Assembly: GCA_047517485.1 (NCBI GenBank)
Contig: JAKZSU010000163.1
Coordinates: forward strand, 1-30,368
Reading direction: 5' to 3'
Length of the DNA stretch: 30,368 nt
Source: JAKZSU01 sp047517485
Lineage (GTDB): Bacteria; Pseudomonadota; Alphaproteobacteria; UBA7887
In this document: piece by piece, positions 7,189-15,241 of the stretch
How the letters are laid out: the number at the start of each line of letters is the position of its first letter
How positions within the stretch are numbered: position 1 is the first letter of the stretch
Position numbers and translations under genes: made by a program
Notes under the pieces: generated by a model
Database searches by the model: none
Seen by the model: only the letters and a program-made list of their open reading frames with translations
What the model was told of the DNA's origin: nothing

Positions 7189-7564
7189 AAAGCGTCTCCG
7201 GCGGCACCAGGACCTCGGCGATGGTCTTGACGCCGTCGGGCGACAGTGCGGTGAAGAAACACGATCGTCGCCCGGTATGACACGCGACGCCGGTTTGATC
7301 GACGATCGCCAGCAGCGCGTCGCCGTCGCAATCGAGCCTGAGCTCGATCAGGCGCTGAACCTGGCCCGAACTTTCGCCCTTGCGCCACAGCGCGGCGCGA
7401 CTGCGTGAGTAATAACACACCCGGCCGGTGGCGAGCGTTTCGGCCACCGCGTCGCGGTTCATCCAGGCCAGCATCAGCACCTCGCCGGTGCCGTGCGCCT
7501 GGGCGATCACCGGCACCAGGCCGGCGGAATCGAAAGCAATGCGGTCGAGAACGCTATCATCCAT
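7181..7564 (-). CDS. hisI: Phosphoribosyl-AMP cyclohydrolase
   Basis: HisI opens the purine ring of phosphoribosyl-AMP, the third step of histidine synthesis. The protein is 127 residues. Metal-binding cysteines C79, C95 and C102 are present within LDCDGD and GVACHTGRRSCFF, and LMLAWMNRDA near 31-40 is a family motif. It sits between hisF and hisE and overlaps hisE by 8 bases, so the two stand-alone enzymes that are fused in enterobacteria are made side by side. Confidence 0.95.
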   Translation of the reverse strand: MDDSVLDRIAFDSAGLVPVIAQAHGTGEVLMLAWMNRDAVAETLATGRVCYYSRSRAALWRKGESSGQVQRLIELRLDCDGDALLAIVDQTGVACHTGRRSCFFTALSPDGVKTIAEVLVPPETLYG

Positions 7565-7596
7565 GGCGCTGGAGGTAGCAGATTTGCGTCAGACTG

Positions 7597-8358
7597 TCAG
7601 CTGTTGCGGACCGCGACACCGGCGTCGTGCATATGCGCCTTGGCGGCGGCGATCGAGTGTTCGCCGAAATGAAATATCGAGGCGGCGAGCACCGCGCTCG
7701 CGTGGCCGTGGCGCACGCCATCGACGAGATCATCGAGGGTACCGACACCGCCGGAGGCGATCGTCGGGATCGCCACCGCGTCGGCCACCAGACGGGTCAG
7801 CCGATTGTCAAAGCCTTGGCGGGTGCCGTCGCGATCCATCGAGGTCAAGAGAATTTCCCCGGCGCCGTAGTCGGCCATGCGCTTCGCCCAGGCGACCGCC
7901 TCGATCCCGGTCGGCTCGCGCCCGCCGTGGGTATAGATCTCGGCGCGATCGGGGGTTGCCCATTTCGCGTCAACCGCCACGGTGATGCATTGCGAGCCGA
8001 ATTTTTCCGCCGCTTCGCGCACCAATTCGGGGCGGAGGACGGCGGCGGTATTGATCGACACCTTGTCGGCGCCGGCGAGCAACAGGCGGCGGATATCGTC
8101 GAGCGCGCGGATGCCGCCACCGACGGTCAGCGGCATGAAGCATTGCTCAGCGGTGCGCCCGACTACGTCGAGAATGATCGTGCGGTCGTCGGAAGACGCG
8201 GTGATATCGAGAAAACACAGCTCATCGGCGCCTTCGCGGTCGTAAAGCCGCGCCTGTTCGACGGGATCGCCGGCATCGACCAGATCGACGAAATTGACTC
8301 CCTTGACGACGCGGCCGCCCTTGACGTCGAGACACGGAATGACGCGCACCTTGAGCAT
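7597..8358 (-). CDS. hisF: Imidazole glycerol phosphate synthase cyclase subunit
   Basis: HisF forms imidazole glycerol phosphate and AICAR, using ammonia delivered by HisH. The (beta/alpha)8 barrel of 253 residues has both catalytic aspartates in canonical places, D11 in IPCLDVKGGRVVKG and D130 in VAVDAKW. The phosphate-binding SGGVGTLDDL segment near 200 is intact. It lies 3 bases after hisA. The small HisH partner gene is upstream in the same operon. Confidence 0.97.
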   Translation of the reverse strand: MLKVRVIPCLDVKGGRVVKGVNFVDLVDAGDPVEQARLYDREGADELCFLDITASSDDRTIILDVVGRTAEQCFMPLTVGGGIRALDDIRRLLLAGADKVSINTAAVLRPELVREAAEKFGSQCITVAVDAKWATPDRAEIYTHGGREPTGIEAVAWAKRMADYGAGEILLTSMDRDGTRQGFDNRLTRLVADAVAIPTIASGGVGTLDDLVDGVRHGHASAVLAASIFHFGEHSIAAAKAHMHDAGVAVRNS

Positions 8359-8361
8359 CGC

Positions 8362-9096
8362 TCAGGCCGCCAACAAAGCCAGCGCTTCCGCCGGATCGAT
8401 GCGCCCGTCATAGAGCGCGCGGCCCGAGATGACGCCGACGATGCCGCTTGCCGCCGCCTGTTTGACCGCCGCCAAATCGTCGAGCGAGGTCACCCCGCCG
8501 GAGGCGATCACCGGGGTGGTCAGCGCGTCCGCGAGCGCCGCCGTGGCGGCGACGTTCATGCCGCTCATCGCGCCGTCGCGATCGATGTCGGTATGGATGA
8601 TCGCGGCAACCCCAGAATCCTCATAGGACCGCGCCAGGTCGAGCGCCGAGACTTGCGAGACTTCCGCCCACCCCTCGACCGCGACATGGCCGCCGCGGGC
8701 ATCGATGCCGACCGCGACTTGGCCGGGAAAGGCGCGGCACGCCTCGGCGACCAGGGCCGGCTTGCATAACGCCACTGTGCCGAGCACGACCCGGGCGACG
8801 CCGCGTGCGAGCCACGCCTCGATGGTGGCGAGATCGCGAATCCCGCCGCCGAGCTGGACGTCGAGCCCGCACGACGCGATCACCGCGTCGACCGCGTCGC
8901 CGTTGATCGGCCGGCCCTCGAACGCGCCGTTCAGATCGACCATGTGGAGCGCGGTGAAACCGGCGGCCTCGAATGCCCGCGCCTGCGCCGCCGGATCGTC
9001 GGAAAAAACCGTGGCTTGCGCCATATCGCCTTGCACCAGGCGGACGCACGCGCCGTCCTTGAGATCGATCGCCGGATAGAGCGTGACCGCGGTCAT
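8362..9096 (-). CDS. hisA: ProFAR isomerase (HisA)
   Basis: HisA isomerises ProFAR to PRFAR by an Amadori rearrangement. The 244-residue barrel has catalytic D11 (YPAIDLKDG) and D132 (VGIDARGGH). The start ATG overlaps the stop of the preceding GNAT gene (ATGA). As expected, it is paired with hisF, its structural homologue, directly downstream. Confidence 0.97.
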   Translation of the reverse strand: MTAVTLYPAIDLKDGACVRLVQGDMAQATVFSDDPAAQARAFEAAGFTALHMVDLNGAFEGRPINGDAVDAVIASCGLDVQLGGGIRDLATIEAWLARGVARVVLGTVALCKPALVAEACRAFPGQVAVGIDARGGHVAVEGWAEVSQVSALDLARSYEDSGVAAIIHTDIDRDGAMSGMNVAATAALADALTTPVIASGGVTSLDDLAAVKQAAASGIVGVISGRALYDGRIDPAEALALLAA

Positions 9097-9611
9097 GTCA
9101 GGGTCTTGGCGTAGAAATGACCACCGATCATGTCGCCGTTGACCTTGTGGTAGCGATCGAGGGTGCCCCAGCGTTCATAGCGGCAGCTTTCATACAGCGA
9201 GATCGCGCGATCCTGGGTCGCCCTGACGTCGAGCCGCATCACCGAATAGCCGCGCTCGATCGCGCCCTCTTCCGCCGCCTCGAGCAGCAACCGCGCCAGG
9301 CCGTGACCGCGTGCCCAGGGCGCGACGAAATGAGTATCGATATGGGTGGTGAAATGAACCGCCTCGAAATGAGCTGCGGGCTTGACCAACTGCACCGAGC
9401 CGGCGACCGAGCCGTCGACCAGGCCGATGTAAAGTTCGCGCTCGGGAACCAGGACCACGCCCTTCCAATAGGATTCGAGATGCTGGCGCGACGGCGGCCG
9501 TACCCAACCGAACCCGATGCCATTAACGATCGCATCGACGGTGATCGAGCACAATTCGACAAGCACGCCAGGACCGAATTTTTCGACATATTCGACGGAA
9601 AGATCAGGCAT
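9093..9611 (-). CDS. GNAT family N-acetyltransferase within the his operon
   Basis: A 172-residue protein with the GNAT fold. The acetyl-CoA pyrophosphate-binding motif R101-G-H-G-L-A106 follows the beta-strand THFVAPWA, and the later YESCRYERWGTLDRYHK fits the C-terminal part of the fold. It lies between hisH (3 bases upstream) and hisA (4-base overlap), so it is certainly co-expressed with histidine genes. No known step of histidine synthesis needs an acetyltransferase at this point, and the substrate cannot be told. Similar acetyltransferases may occur in the his clusters of relatives, but I cannot check that here. Confidence 0.85.
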   Translation of the reverse strand: MPDLSVEYVEKFGPGVLVELCSITVDAIVNGIGFGWVRPPSRQHLESYWKGVVLVPERELYIGLVDGSVAGSVQLVKPAAHFEAVHFTTHIDTHFVAPWARGHGLARLLLEAAEEGAIERGYSVMRLDVRATQDRAISLYESCRYERWGTLDRYHKVNGDMIGGHFYAKTLT

Positions 9612-9614
9612 CGA

Positions 9615-10256
9615 TTACGGCCGCCACTGCAAAAAATTAGCAATCAACGTCAAGCCCACACGTTGACTTTTTTCCGGATGGAACTGGGTGCCGATCATGT
9701 TGTCGCGGCCGACGACCGCGGTCACCGGCCCGCCATACTCGGTCGAGGCATAACGATATTTATCGTCCGCGACACACACCTGATAGCTATGCACAAAATA
9801 GCAATGATCATTTTTACCCAAGCCTTGGAAAACCGGATGATCGCTCTCGAGCGCCAGTTCGTTCCAACCCATGTGAGGGATTTTCAACGAGGTGTCGGCG
9901 GGCTCGACCGCCCGCACATCGCCTGGAATCCAGGCGAGGCCGGCGTGCGTCCCGTGCTCGAACCCGCGTGTCGCCATCAACTGCATGCCGACGCAAATGC
10001 CGAGAAAAGGCCGGCCCTGCTGGACCACGGTGCGTTCGAGCGCATCGCGCATGCCGTCCAGCGACTCGAGCCCATGGAGGCAGTCTGCGAACGCGCCGAC
10101 CCCGGGCAAGACGACGCGTTCGGCCTCGGCGACCCGGGCCGCGTTGGCGGTCACCACGATGTCCTCGTCGAGACCCGCTTCGCTCGCCGCTCTCTCGAAG
10201 GCCTTGGCGGCGGAGCGCAAATTTCCCGAGCCATAGTCGATGATCGCGACCGTCAT
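9615..10256 (-). CDS. hisH: Imidazole glycerol phosphate synthase glutaminase subunit
   Basis: HisH hydrolyses glutamine and channels ammonia to HisF. The 213-residue class I amidotransferase has nucleophile C88 in GICVGMQLM and the His-Glu pair H193/E195 in QFHPEKSQ. ATG 10256 is chosen because MTVAIIDYGSGNLRS is the usual N-terminus and it overlaps the preceding DUF2628 stop (ATGA). The open frame extends 49 codons further upstream, but that part overlaps the previous gene. Confidence 0.97.
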   Translation of the reverse strand: MTVAIIDYGSGNLRSAAKAFERAASEAGLDEDIVVTANAARVAEAERVVLPGVGAFADCLHGLESLDGMRDALERTVVQQGRPFLGICVGMQLMATRGFEHGTHAGLAWIPGDVRAVEPADTSLKIPHMGWNELALESDHPVFQGLGKNDHCYFVHSYQVCVADDKYRYASTEYGGPVTAVVGRDNMIGTQFHPEKSQRVGLTLIANFLQWRP

Positions 10257-10663
10257 GTGTCCCAGCCCGGGGCGCCGTATTGGGGGGTGCCCCGGCGTTC
10301 GGCCACGCCGTCGAAGAACCGGCGGTCGGCGTCCTCCCAATCTTGGCCAATCGCGATTCCCGCCATGACATGTCCCGATCGCTCGAGTTTCTCGCGCCGC
10401 CAATCATTGGCGCTACAGCCGATATAGAAAGAGAATATGATGAGCGTGGCGGATGCGAGAATCGGCGACAATCCGAGTTCTTGAACCGCGGCGGGGACGA
10501 TCACATTGACCCCGACAATGATCACCGCGACCAGCCATAGCCGGCGATAGAGAGCCCAGAAGACACCGAACACGAAGGCGCCCCAGGAGAAGCCCTCGGG
10601 TACGGCGACCGCCGCCTCGAGCGGGGTGGCGCCGGGCGTCATGTGATAGGTGTAGATTTTCAT
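10253..10663 (-). CDS. DUF2628 membrane protein
   Basis: A 136-residue protein with a DUF2628-like pattern. An N-terminal soluble stretch precedes hydrophobic segments at about residues 26-60 (SWGAFVFGVFWALYRRLW and LVAVIIVGVNVIVPAAV) and 68-83 (ILASATLIIFSFYIGC), then NDWRREKLERSGH. It is probably an inner-membrane protein. It sits between hisB (one base gap) and hisH (ATGA overlap), so it is translationally tied to the his operon. Its role there is unknown. Confidence 0.8.
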   Translation of the reverse strand: MKIYTYHMTPGATPLEAAVAVPEGFSWGAFVFGVFWALYRRLWLVAVIIVGVNVIVPAAVQELGLSPILASATLIIFSFYIGCSANDWRREKLERSGHVMAGIAIGQDWEDADRRFFDGVAERRGTPQYGAPGWDT

Positions 10664-10664
10664 T

Positions 10665-11267
10665 TCAGCCGTCGCCGTCGCTCAGGATGCCCTTGGTCGA
10701 GGGGACCGCCGCTGTCGCGCGCGGATCGAGGGTGACCGCCGCGCGCAAACTGCGGGCCAGCCCCTTGAAGCACGATTCGACGATGTGATGGTTGTTCTCG
10801 CCGTAAAGGTTTTCGACGTGCAGGGTGGCGCCGGCGGCCTGGGAAAAGGCCTGGAACCACTCCTTGAACAATTCGGTATCCATATCACCGAGTTTGGGCT
10901 TGGAGAAATTGACCTTCCAGATCAGATAGGGACGATTGGACAGGTCGATGGCGACCCGGGTTAGCGTCTCGTCCATCGGGATCAGCGCGTTGCCGTAACG
11001 GGTGATGCCACGGCGATCCCCGAGCGCGCGGTTGACCGCCTCGCCGATGACGATGCCGGTATCCTCGGTGGTGTGATGGAAATCGATGTGCAGATCGCCC
11101 TCGGCCTCGACCTCGAGATCGATCAGGCTGTGGCGCGACAGCTGTTCGAGCATATGATCGAGAAATCCGATCCCGGTGGCGACCGTAAAGACCCCGGTGC
11201 CGTCGAGACCGACACGGGCTGAAATACGGGTTTCCTTGGTGCTGCGTTCGACGCTCGCCTGGCGCAT
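10665..11267 (-). CDS. hisB: Imidazoleglycerol-phosphate dehydratase
   Basis: HisB dehydrates imidazole glycerol phosphate, the sixth step of histidine synthesis, with a manganese cluster. The 200-residue monofunctional form has the metal-binding motifs DFHHTTED near residues 62-69 and ENNHHIVESCFK near 158-169. GFLDHMLEQLSRHS near 40 is also typical. It is the first gene of the operon; the upstream gap carries the second 269-bp repeat. Confidence 0.97.
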   Translation of the reverse strand: MRQASVERSTKETRISARVGLDGTGVFTVATGIGFLDHMLEQLSRHSLIDLEVEAEGDLHIDFHHTTEDTGIVIGEAVNRALGDRRGITRYGNALIPMDETLTRVAIDLSNRPYLIWKVNFSKPKLGDMDTELFKEWFQAFSQAAGATLHVENLYGENNHHIVESCFKGLARSLRAAVTLDPRATAAVPSTKGILSDGDG

Positions 11268-11365
11268 GGCGTCCCTATCGGTTTTTCGCGCCGCCCTTGT
11301 ATCAGGAAGCGTGCGCCGGTGAAAGGCTGCGTCCCGTCCTTGAACGGTGTATGACGAGCGCCAAC

Positions 11366-11634
11366 TTAGAGTGGTTCAAGTCTAGTTGGAAGCGGTTTGA
11401 CCGCGCTCCCGCGGCCCCTGGCTAGGCGCGCGCCGCCGCGCGATGTGGGTGCATCGGGCAAGGCGCGCAACGACGCCAGGGGCCGCGGGAGCGCGGTCTC
11501 CGGTGGGCCAACTCGGCTTTTCGTGTGCGTTGCGACGCTCGGCCGATGCTTACGTATCGCCCGTCGCGCCGCGCCTACTCGAAAAACCGATTTGGCCCAT
11601 CAAACCGATTCCAACTAGACTTGAACCGCTCTAG
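11366..11634 (-). repeat. 269-bp three-stem structured repeat, element 2
   Basis: This is the same family as 4926-5194, in reverse orientation and the same length. Outer arms 11366-11400 and 11600-11634 match at 32 of 35 positions. Hairpin B stem 11401-11422 with 11475-11496 is perfect over 22 pairs. Hairpin A stem 11504-11523 with 11580-11599 is close to perfect. The shared loop of hairpin B includes TAGGCGCGCGCCGCCGCG and the shared loop of hairpin A includes GCGTTGCGACGCTCGGCCG. The stems differ from element 1 with compensating changes. It fills most of the 409-base gap between divergent hisB and hslV. The rest of that gap (11268-11365, 11635-11676) shows no clear feature. Confidence 0.85.
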
Positions 11635-11676
11635 GAACATTCCAATACACCCATAAGCGAGACCTGACGGTATCCC

Positions 11677-12237
11677 ATGACAAGCGAGACAAATCCCGGC
11701 TGGCACGGCACGACGATCCTGTCGGTGCGCAAGGACGGCCAAGTGGTTATCGCCGGTGACGGCCAGGTCACCCTCGGCCAGACCGTGATCAAGTCAAATG
11801 CGCGAAAAGTGCGCCGCATCGGCGACGGATCGATCGTCACCGGCTTTGCCGGCGCCACCGCCGACGCCTTTACCCTGTTCGAGCGCCTCGAAGCCAAGCT
11901 CGAGCAGTATCCCGGGCAATTGATGCGTGCCTGTGTCGAGCTCGCCAAGGATTGGCGCACCGATCGCTACTTGCGCCGTTTGGAAGCGATGATGGCGGTC
12001 GCCGACGCCGAGGTCTCGCTGGTGCTGACCGGAACCGGCGATGTGCTGGAGCCCGCCGACGGGCTGATCGGCATTGGCTCGGGCGGCACCTTCGCGCTCG
12101 CCGCGGCGCGCGCGCTGCACGACCAGGACGGCATGGATGCCGAGGCGATCGCGCGGCGCGCGATGGCGATCGCCGCGGAAATCTGCGTCTACACCAATGA
12201 AAACGTTATCGTCGAGACCATCGAGGACACCAAATGA
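11677..12237 (+). CDS. hslV: ATP-dependent protease subunit HslV
   Basis: HslV (ClpQ) is the proteolytic core of the HslVU heat-shock protease, a threonine peptidase related to the proteasome beta subunit. Here 186 residues carry an 11-residue prosequence, and cleavage at WHG/TTILSVR would expose Thr12 as nucleophile. GDGQVT near 27 and the GSGG motif near 132 are typical. It overlaps hslU by 4 bases (ATGA). A CTTGAA at 11620-11625 within the repeat arm could be part of a heat-shock promoter, but this is weak. Confidence 0.97.
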   Translation: MTSETNPGWHGTTILSVRKDGQVVIAGDGQVTLGQTVIKSNARKVRRIGDGSIVTGFAGATADAFTLFERLEAKLEQYPGQLMRACVELAKDWRTDRYLRRLEAMMAVADAEVSLVLTGTGDVLEPADGLIGIGSGGTFALAAARALHDQDGMDAEAIARRAMAIAAEICVYTNENVIVETIEDTK

Positions 12238-13544
12238 CCGACTTCAGCCCGCGCGAAATCGTCTCGGAGCTGGATCGCTTCATTGTCGGCCAGGAAGACG
12301 CCAAGCGCTCGGTCGCGATCGCGTTGCGAAACCGCTGGCGCCGGATGCAACTCGACGACGATCTCCGCGACGAGGTGTTGCCGAAAAACATCTTAATGAT
12401 CGGCCCTACCGGGGTCGGCAAGACCGAGATCGCCCGCCGTCTCGCGCGGCTCGCCAAGGCCCCGTTCGTCAAGGTCGGGGCGACCAAGTTCACCGAAGTC
12501 GGCTACGTCGGCCGCGATGTCGAATCGATCGTTCGCGATCTCGTCGAATCGGCGATCAGCATGACCCGCGAACGGCTGCGCGCCGAGGTTCGCACGCGCG
12601 CCGAGACGGCGGCGGAGGAGCGCGTGCTCGATGCCCTGGTCGGCGACAGCGCGAGCACCGAAACACGGCAAAAATTTCGCAAGATGCTGCGCGAGGGTGA
12701 GCTCGCAGAGAAGGAAATCGAGATCGAGGTCTCGGAGACCGGCGCCGGCGGCATGCCGACCTTCGATATTCCCGGCATGCCCGGCGCGCAGATGGGCATG
12801 ATCAATCTCAACGAAATGCTCGGCAAGGCGATGGGCGGGCGCACCAAGCGCCGCCGCATGCGGGTCGAGGAGACCTACGACGTGTTGATGGTCGAGGAAA
12901 GCGACAAGCTGCTCGACGAGGAATTGGTGGTCCGGGAATCGATCACCGCGGTCGAGCAGAACGGCATCGTGTTCCTCGATGAAATCGACAAGATCTGCGC
13001 GCGCAGCGAAAAATTCGGCGCCGACGTGAGCCGCGAGGGCGTGCAACGCGATCTGCTGCCGCTGATCGAGGGCACCGTGGTCGCGACCAAGCATGGTCAA
13101 GTCCATACCGATCATATTCTGTTCATCGCGTCGGGCGCGTTTCATCTCGCCAAGCCGTCCGATTTGCTGCCCGAGCTGCAAGGCCGCTTGCCGATCCGGG
13201 TCGCCTTGAAGTCGCTCGACAAGGGCGATCTCCGTCGCATTCTCACCGAGCCCGAAAATTCGCTGATCCGGCAATACATCGCGCTGATGGCGACCGAGGA
13301 GGTGACGTTGAGCTTTACCGAGGACGGCATCGACGCGATCGCCAATCTGGCGGCCGAGGTCAATTCCGGGGTCGAGAATATCGGCGCCCGGCGGCTCCAT
13401 ACGGTGATGGAACGCTTGCTCGAGGACATCAGCTTTTCGGCAACCGATCAGCCGGGGACGGCGATCACCGTCGACGAGAAATTCGTCGAGGACAATATCG
13501 GCGATCTGGTGCGCAGCGCAGACTTGAGCAAATTCATCCTGTAA
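12234..13544 (+). CDS. hslU: ATP-dependent protease ATPase subunit HslU
   Basis: HslU (ClpY) unfolds substrates and feeds them to HslV. The 436-residue AAA+ protein has Walker A GPTGVGKT at residues 57-64, Walker B VFLDEID at about 246-252, and the inserted I-domain between about 110 and 235 with the GMPTFDIPGMPGAQMG segment. The C-terminal tail ends in DLSKFIL, which docks into HslV in characterised homologues. FIVGQEDAKRSVAIALRNRW near 16-35 is diagnostic. Confidence 0.97.
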   Translation: MTDFSPREIVSELDRFIVGQEDAKRSVAIALRNRWRRMQLDDDLRDEVLPKNILMIGPTGVGKTEIARRLARLAKAPFVKVGATKFTEVGYVGRDVESIVRDLVESAISMTRERLRAEVRTRAETAAEERVLDALVGDSASTETRQKFRKMLREGELAEKEIEIEVSETGAGGMPTFDIPGMPGAQMGMINLNEMLGKAMGGRTKRRRMRVEETYDVLMVEESDKLLDEELVVRESITAVEQNGIVFLDEIDKICARSEKFGADVSREGVQRDLLPLIEGTVVATKHGQVHTDHILFIASGAFHLAKPSDLLPELQGRLPIRVALKSLDKGDLRRILTEPENSLIRQYIALMATEEVTLSFTEDGIDAIANLAAEVNSGVENIGARRLHTVMERLLEDISFSATDQPGTAITVDEKFVEDNIGDLVRSADLSKFIL

Positions 13545-13695
13545 CGCGCGTCGGACGACAATTCCGGATCAATTAAATAATCGCCGATTCTTCGGCCGAC
13601 GTGTCTATTATTCGTTTCTGGGCCGTGGCAAAGGCGCGGGCGTGGTACCCGGGCCGAGCCCACATAGGGACCATAATTGATTCGAGGGAGCGATT

Positions 13696-14577
13696 ATGAC
13701 CGACATTCGAACATGGCTGAAACCGACGATCGCAGTCTCCGCCGCCGTTATCCTCGGTGCCTGCGGTTTGCAGTTAGGGGCGGCGAAAAAAACCACCGCC
13801 CCCGGATCCGCTTTCGAATCGGGACTGCACCAGGGCTATCTGGATCTTTCGCAGGCCGAGTACAACGAAGGCGATTATGAGGATTCCGACACATTCGCCG
13901 AACGCACGATTGCCGTTTCCGGCGGCCAATCGATGGCGCCCGAAGAGATCGCGGCGCGCAATCTTCCAGACGATCATGTCGGCGCCCTAAGCGGCGCGCG
14001 TTCTCGTTTGGTGTCGGCGCTGGACGCTACCGCGCGGACCAAAATTCCCGGCCCCGCGGCGCGGGCACAAGTGATGTTCGACTGCTGGATGCAGGAACAG
14101 GAAGAGAATTTCCAGCCCAAGGACATCGCGCGCTGCCGGGGTGACTTCGAGACCGCGATGGCCGCGGTCGCCGACGCGATGCGACCCCCGCCGCCGCCAC
14201 CGCCGCCGCCGCGGGCCGCCGTGCCCGATCCGGTCGAGGAAATGATGGCGCCGCGGGCCTATACAATTTTCTTCGACTTCGACAGCGAACGGATCAACCC
14301 GACCGGTCAGGCGGTGGTCGACGCGATCATCGCGGATTGGGGAGACGGATTGGCGCCGGTCAGTTTGGTTGGCCATGCCGATGCGTCCGGCCCTGCCACG
14401 TACAACGTACGGCTCTCCGATCGCCGGATGCGCAACGTCGCCGCCGCGCTGCGCGGCGGTGGCATGAGCGGCAGCCGGGTGGGCGGTCGCGCGGTCGGCG
14501 AGGCCGACCTCATGGTGCCAACACCCGACGGCGTGCGTGAGCCGAGAAATCGCCGGGTGACGGTCACGATCGAGTAA
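13696..14577 (+). CDS. OmpA-domain outer-membrane lipoprotein
   Basis: A 293-residue probable lipoprotein. The signal peptide ends in the lipobox LGAC with Cys23. The middle section is predicted helical and is followed by a run of nine prolines near residue 166, which acts as a spacer. The C-terminal OmpA-like peptidoglycan-binding domain (about 180-293) shows YTIFFDFDSERINPTGQ, LVGHADASGPATYNVRLSDR and PRNRRVTVTIE. It should anchor outer membrane to cell wall, like Pal, but the N-terminal part is unlike Pal and its role is unknown. The gene is alone on the plus strand with a terminator behind it. Confidence 0.85.
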   Translation: MTDIRTWLKPTIAVSAAVILGACGLQLGAAKKTTAPGSAFESGLHQGYLDLSQAEYNEGDYEDSDTFAERTIAVSGGQSMAPEEIAARNLPDDHVGALSGARSRLVSALDATARTKIPGPAARAQVMFDCWMQEQEENFQPKDIARCRGDFETAMAAVADAMRPPPPPPPPPRAAVPDPVEEMMAPRAYTIFFDFDSERINPTGQAVVDAIIADWGDGLAPVSLVGHADASGPATYNVRLSDRRMRNVAAALRGGGMSGSRVGGRAVGEADLMVPTPDGVREPRNRRVTVTIE

Positions 14578-14605
14578 TTTTCCGCGACCGATCGCCGAGA
14601 AAATG

Positions 14606-14635
14606 CCGTCGGCGCACCGCGTCGGCGGTTTTTCT
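14606..14635 (+). terminator. Rho-independent terminator after the OmpA-domain gene
   Basis: CCGTCGGCG (14606-14614) pairs with CGTCGGCGG (14620-14628) with two G-T wobbles and loop CACCG, followed by TTTTTCTT. It lies 29 bases past the OmpA-domain stop codon and just before the convergent smr gene end. Confidence 0.6.
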
Positions 14636-14638
14636 TGT

Positions 14639-15241
14639 TCACCGCCGCTTTTTCAACAGCACGTAGAGCGCGCCCGATCCGCCGTCGCGCGGCTGGGCGT
14701 CGTGGACGGCGATGATACGGCCGCGGTTGTGCGGCAGGTTGAGCCAGTGGGGAACGGCGCGGCGCAACACGCCGTAGCCTTGATCGACACGACCCTTGCC
14801 GGTGATTACCAGGACACTGCGCTTGCCAGCGGCCTGGGCGTTGCCGAGAAATCCATTGAGCGCGTGATGCGCCTCCGCCTGGGTAAGGCCGTGCAGGTCG
14901 AGACGCGCTTCGATGGCCAATTGGCCACGACGAAGCCGCTGCGCGGTGCGCTTGTCGAGGCCGTCGATCCGACCGGCTTGGAGCGGCGGCAGGGCGGGCG
15001 GCCGCGGCGCCTTGGCAATGGTAGTGGGATTTTCTTGCTCCCGCCGGCTCGACCGCTCGACCGGGCGCTCGCCCACCGGGTCGAGCGCGCCGGCAATATC
15101 CGAAGCATCGTAATCGCGACCGGGCAGCCGCACATCGGCGCGCGTTGCGTGGCGCCACAGCGTGACGTCTTCCTCCGACAGGCGCGGGCGCCGGGGCGCC
15201 TCAGGGGAGCGGTTTTTCCTCATCGCCGTCATCATCGACAA
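14639..15241 (-). CDS. Smr domain protein
   Basis: A 200-residue protein with a C-terminal Smr domain. The DLHGLTQAEA motif near residue 114 and the VLVITGKG strand near 143-150 are the signatures. In other proteins Smr domains act as nucleases or nucleic-acid binders, for instance at collided ribosomes. The N-terminal half is basic and probably disordered. The start is not settled: ATG 15241, 15235, 15232 and 15223 are all in frame and all lie within the end of lutC. Translation is likely coupled to lutC, although no functional link to lactate use is known. Confidence 0.85.
   Translation of the reverse strand: MSMMTAMRKNRSPEAPRRPRLSEEDVTLWRHATRADVRLPGRDYDASDIAGALDPVGERPVERSSRREQENPTTIAKAPRPPALPPLQAGRIDGLDKRTAQRLRRGQLAIEARLDLHGLTQAEAHHALNGFLGNAQAAGKRSVLVITGKGRVDQGYGVLRRAVPHWLNLPHNRGRIIAVHDAQPRDGGSGALYVLLKKRR

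Noticed and set aside
7627..8769. Plus-strand open frame of 380 codons opposite hisF and hisA
   Set aside because: Both opposite genes have intact catalytic residues. The plus frame has no recognisable motif and biased composition.
14186..14215. GC-rich triplet run encoding polyproline in the OmpA-domain gene as a repeat locus
   Set aside because: It is a normal proline spacer between the lipoprotein N-terminus and the OmpA domain.
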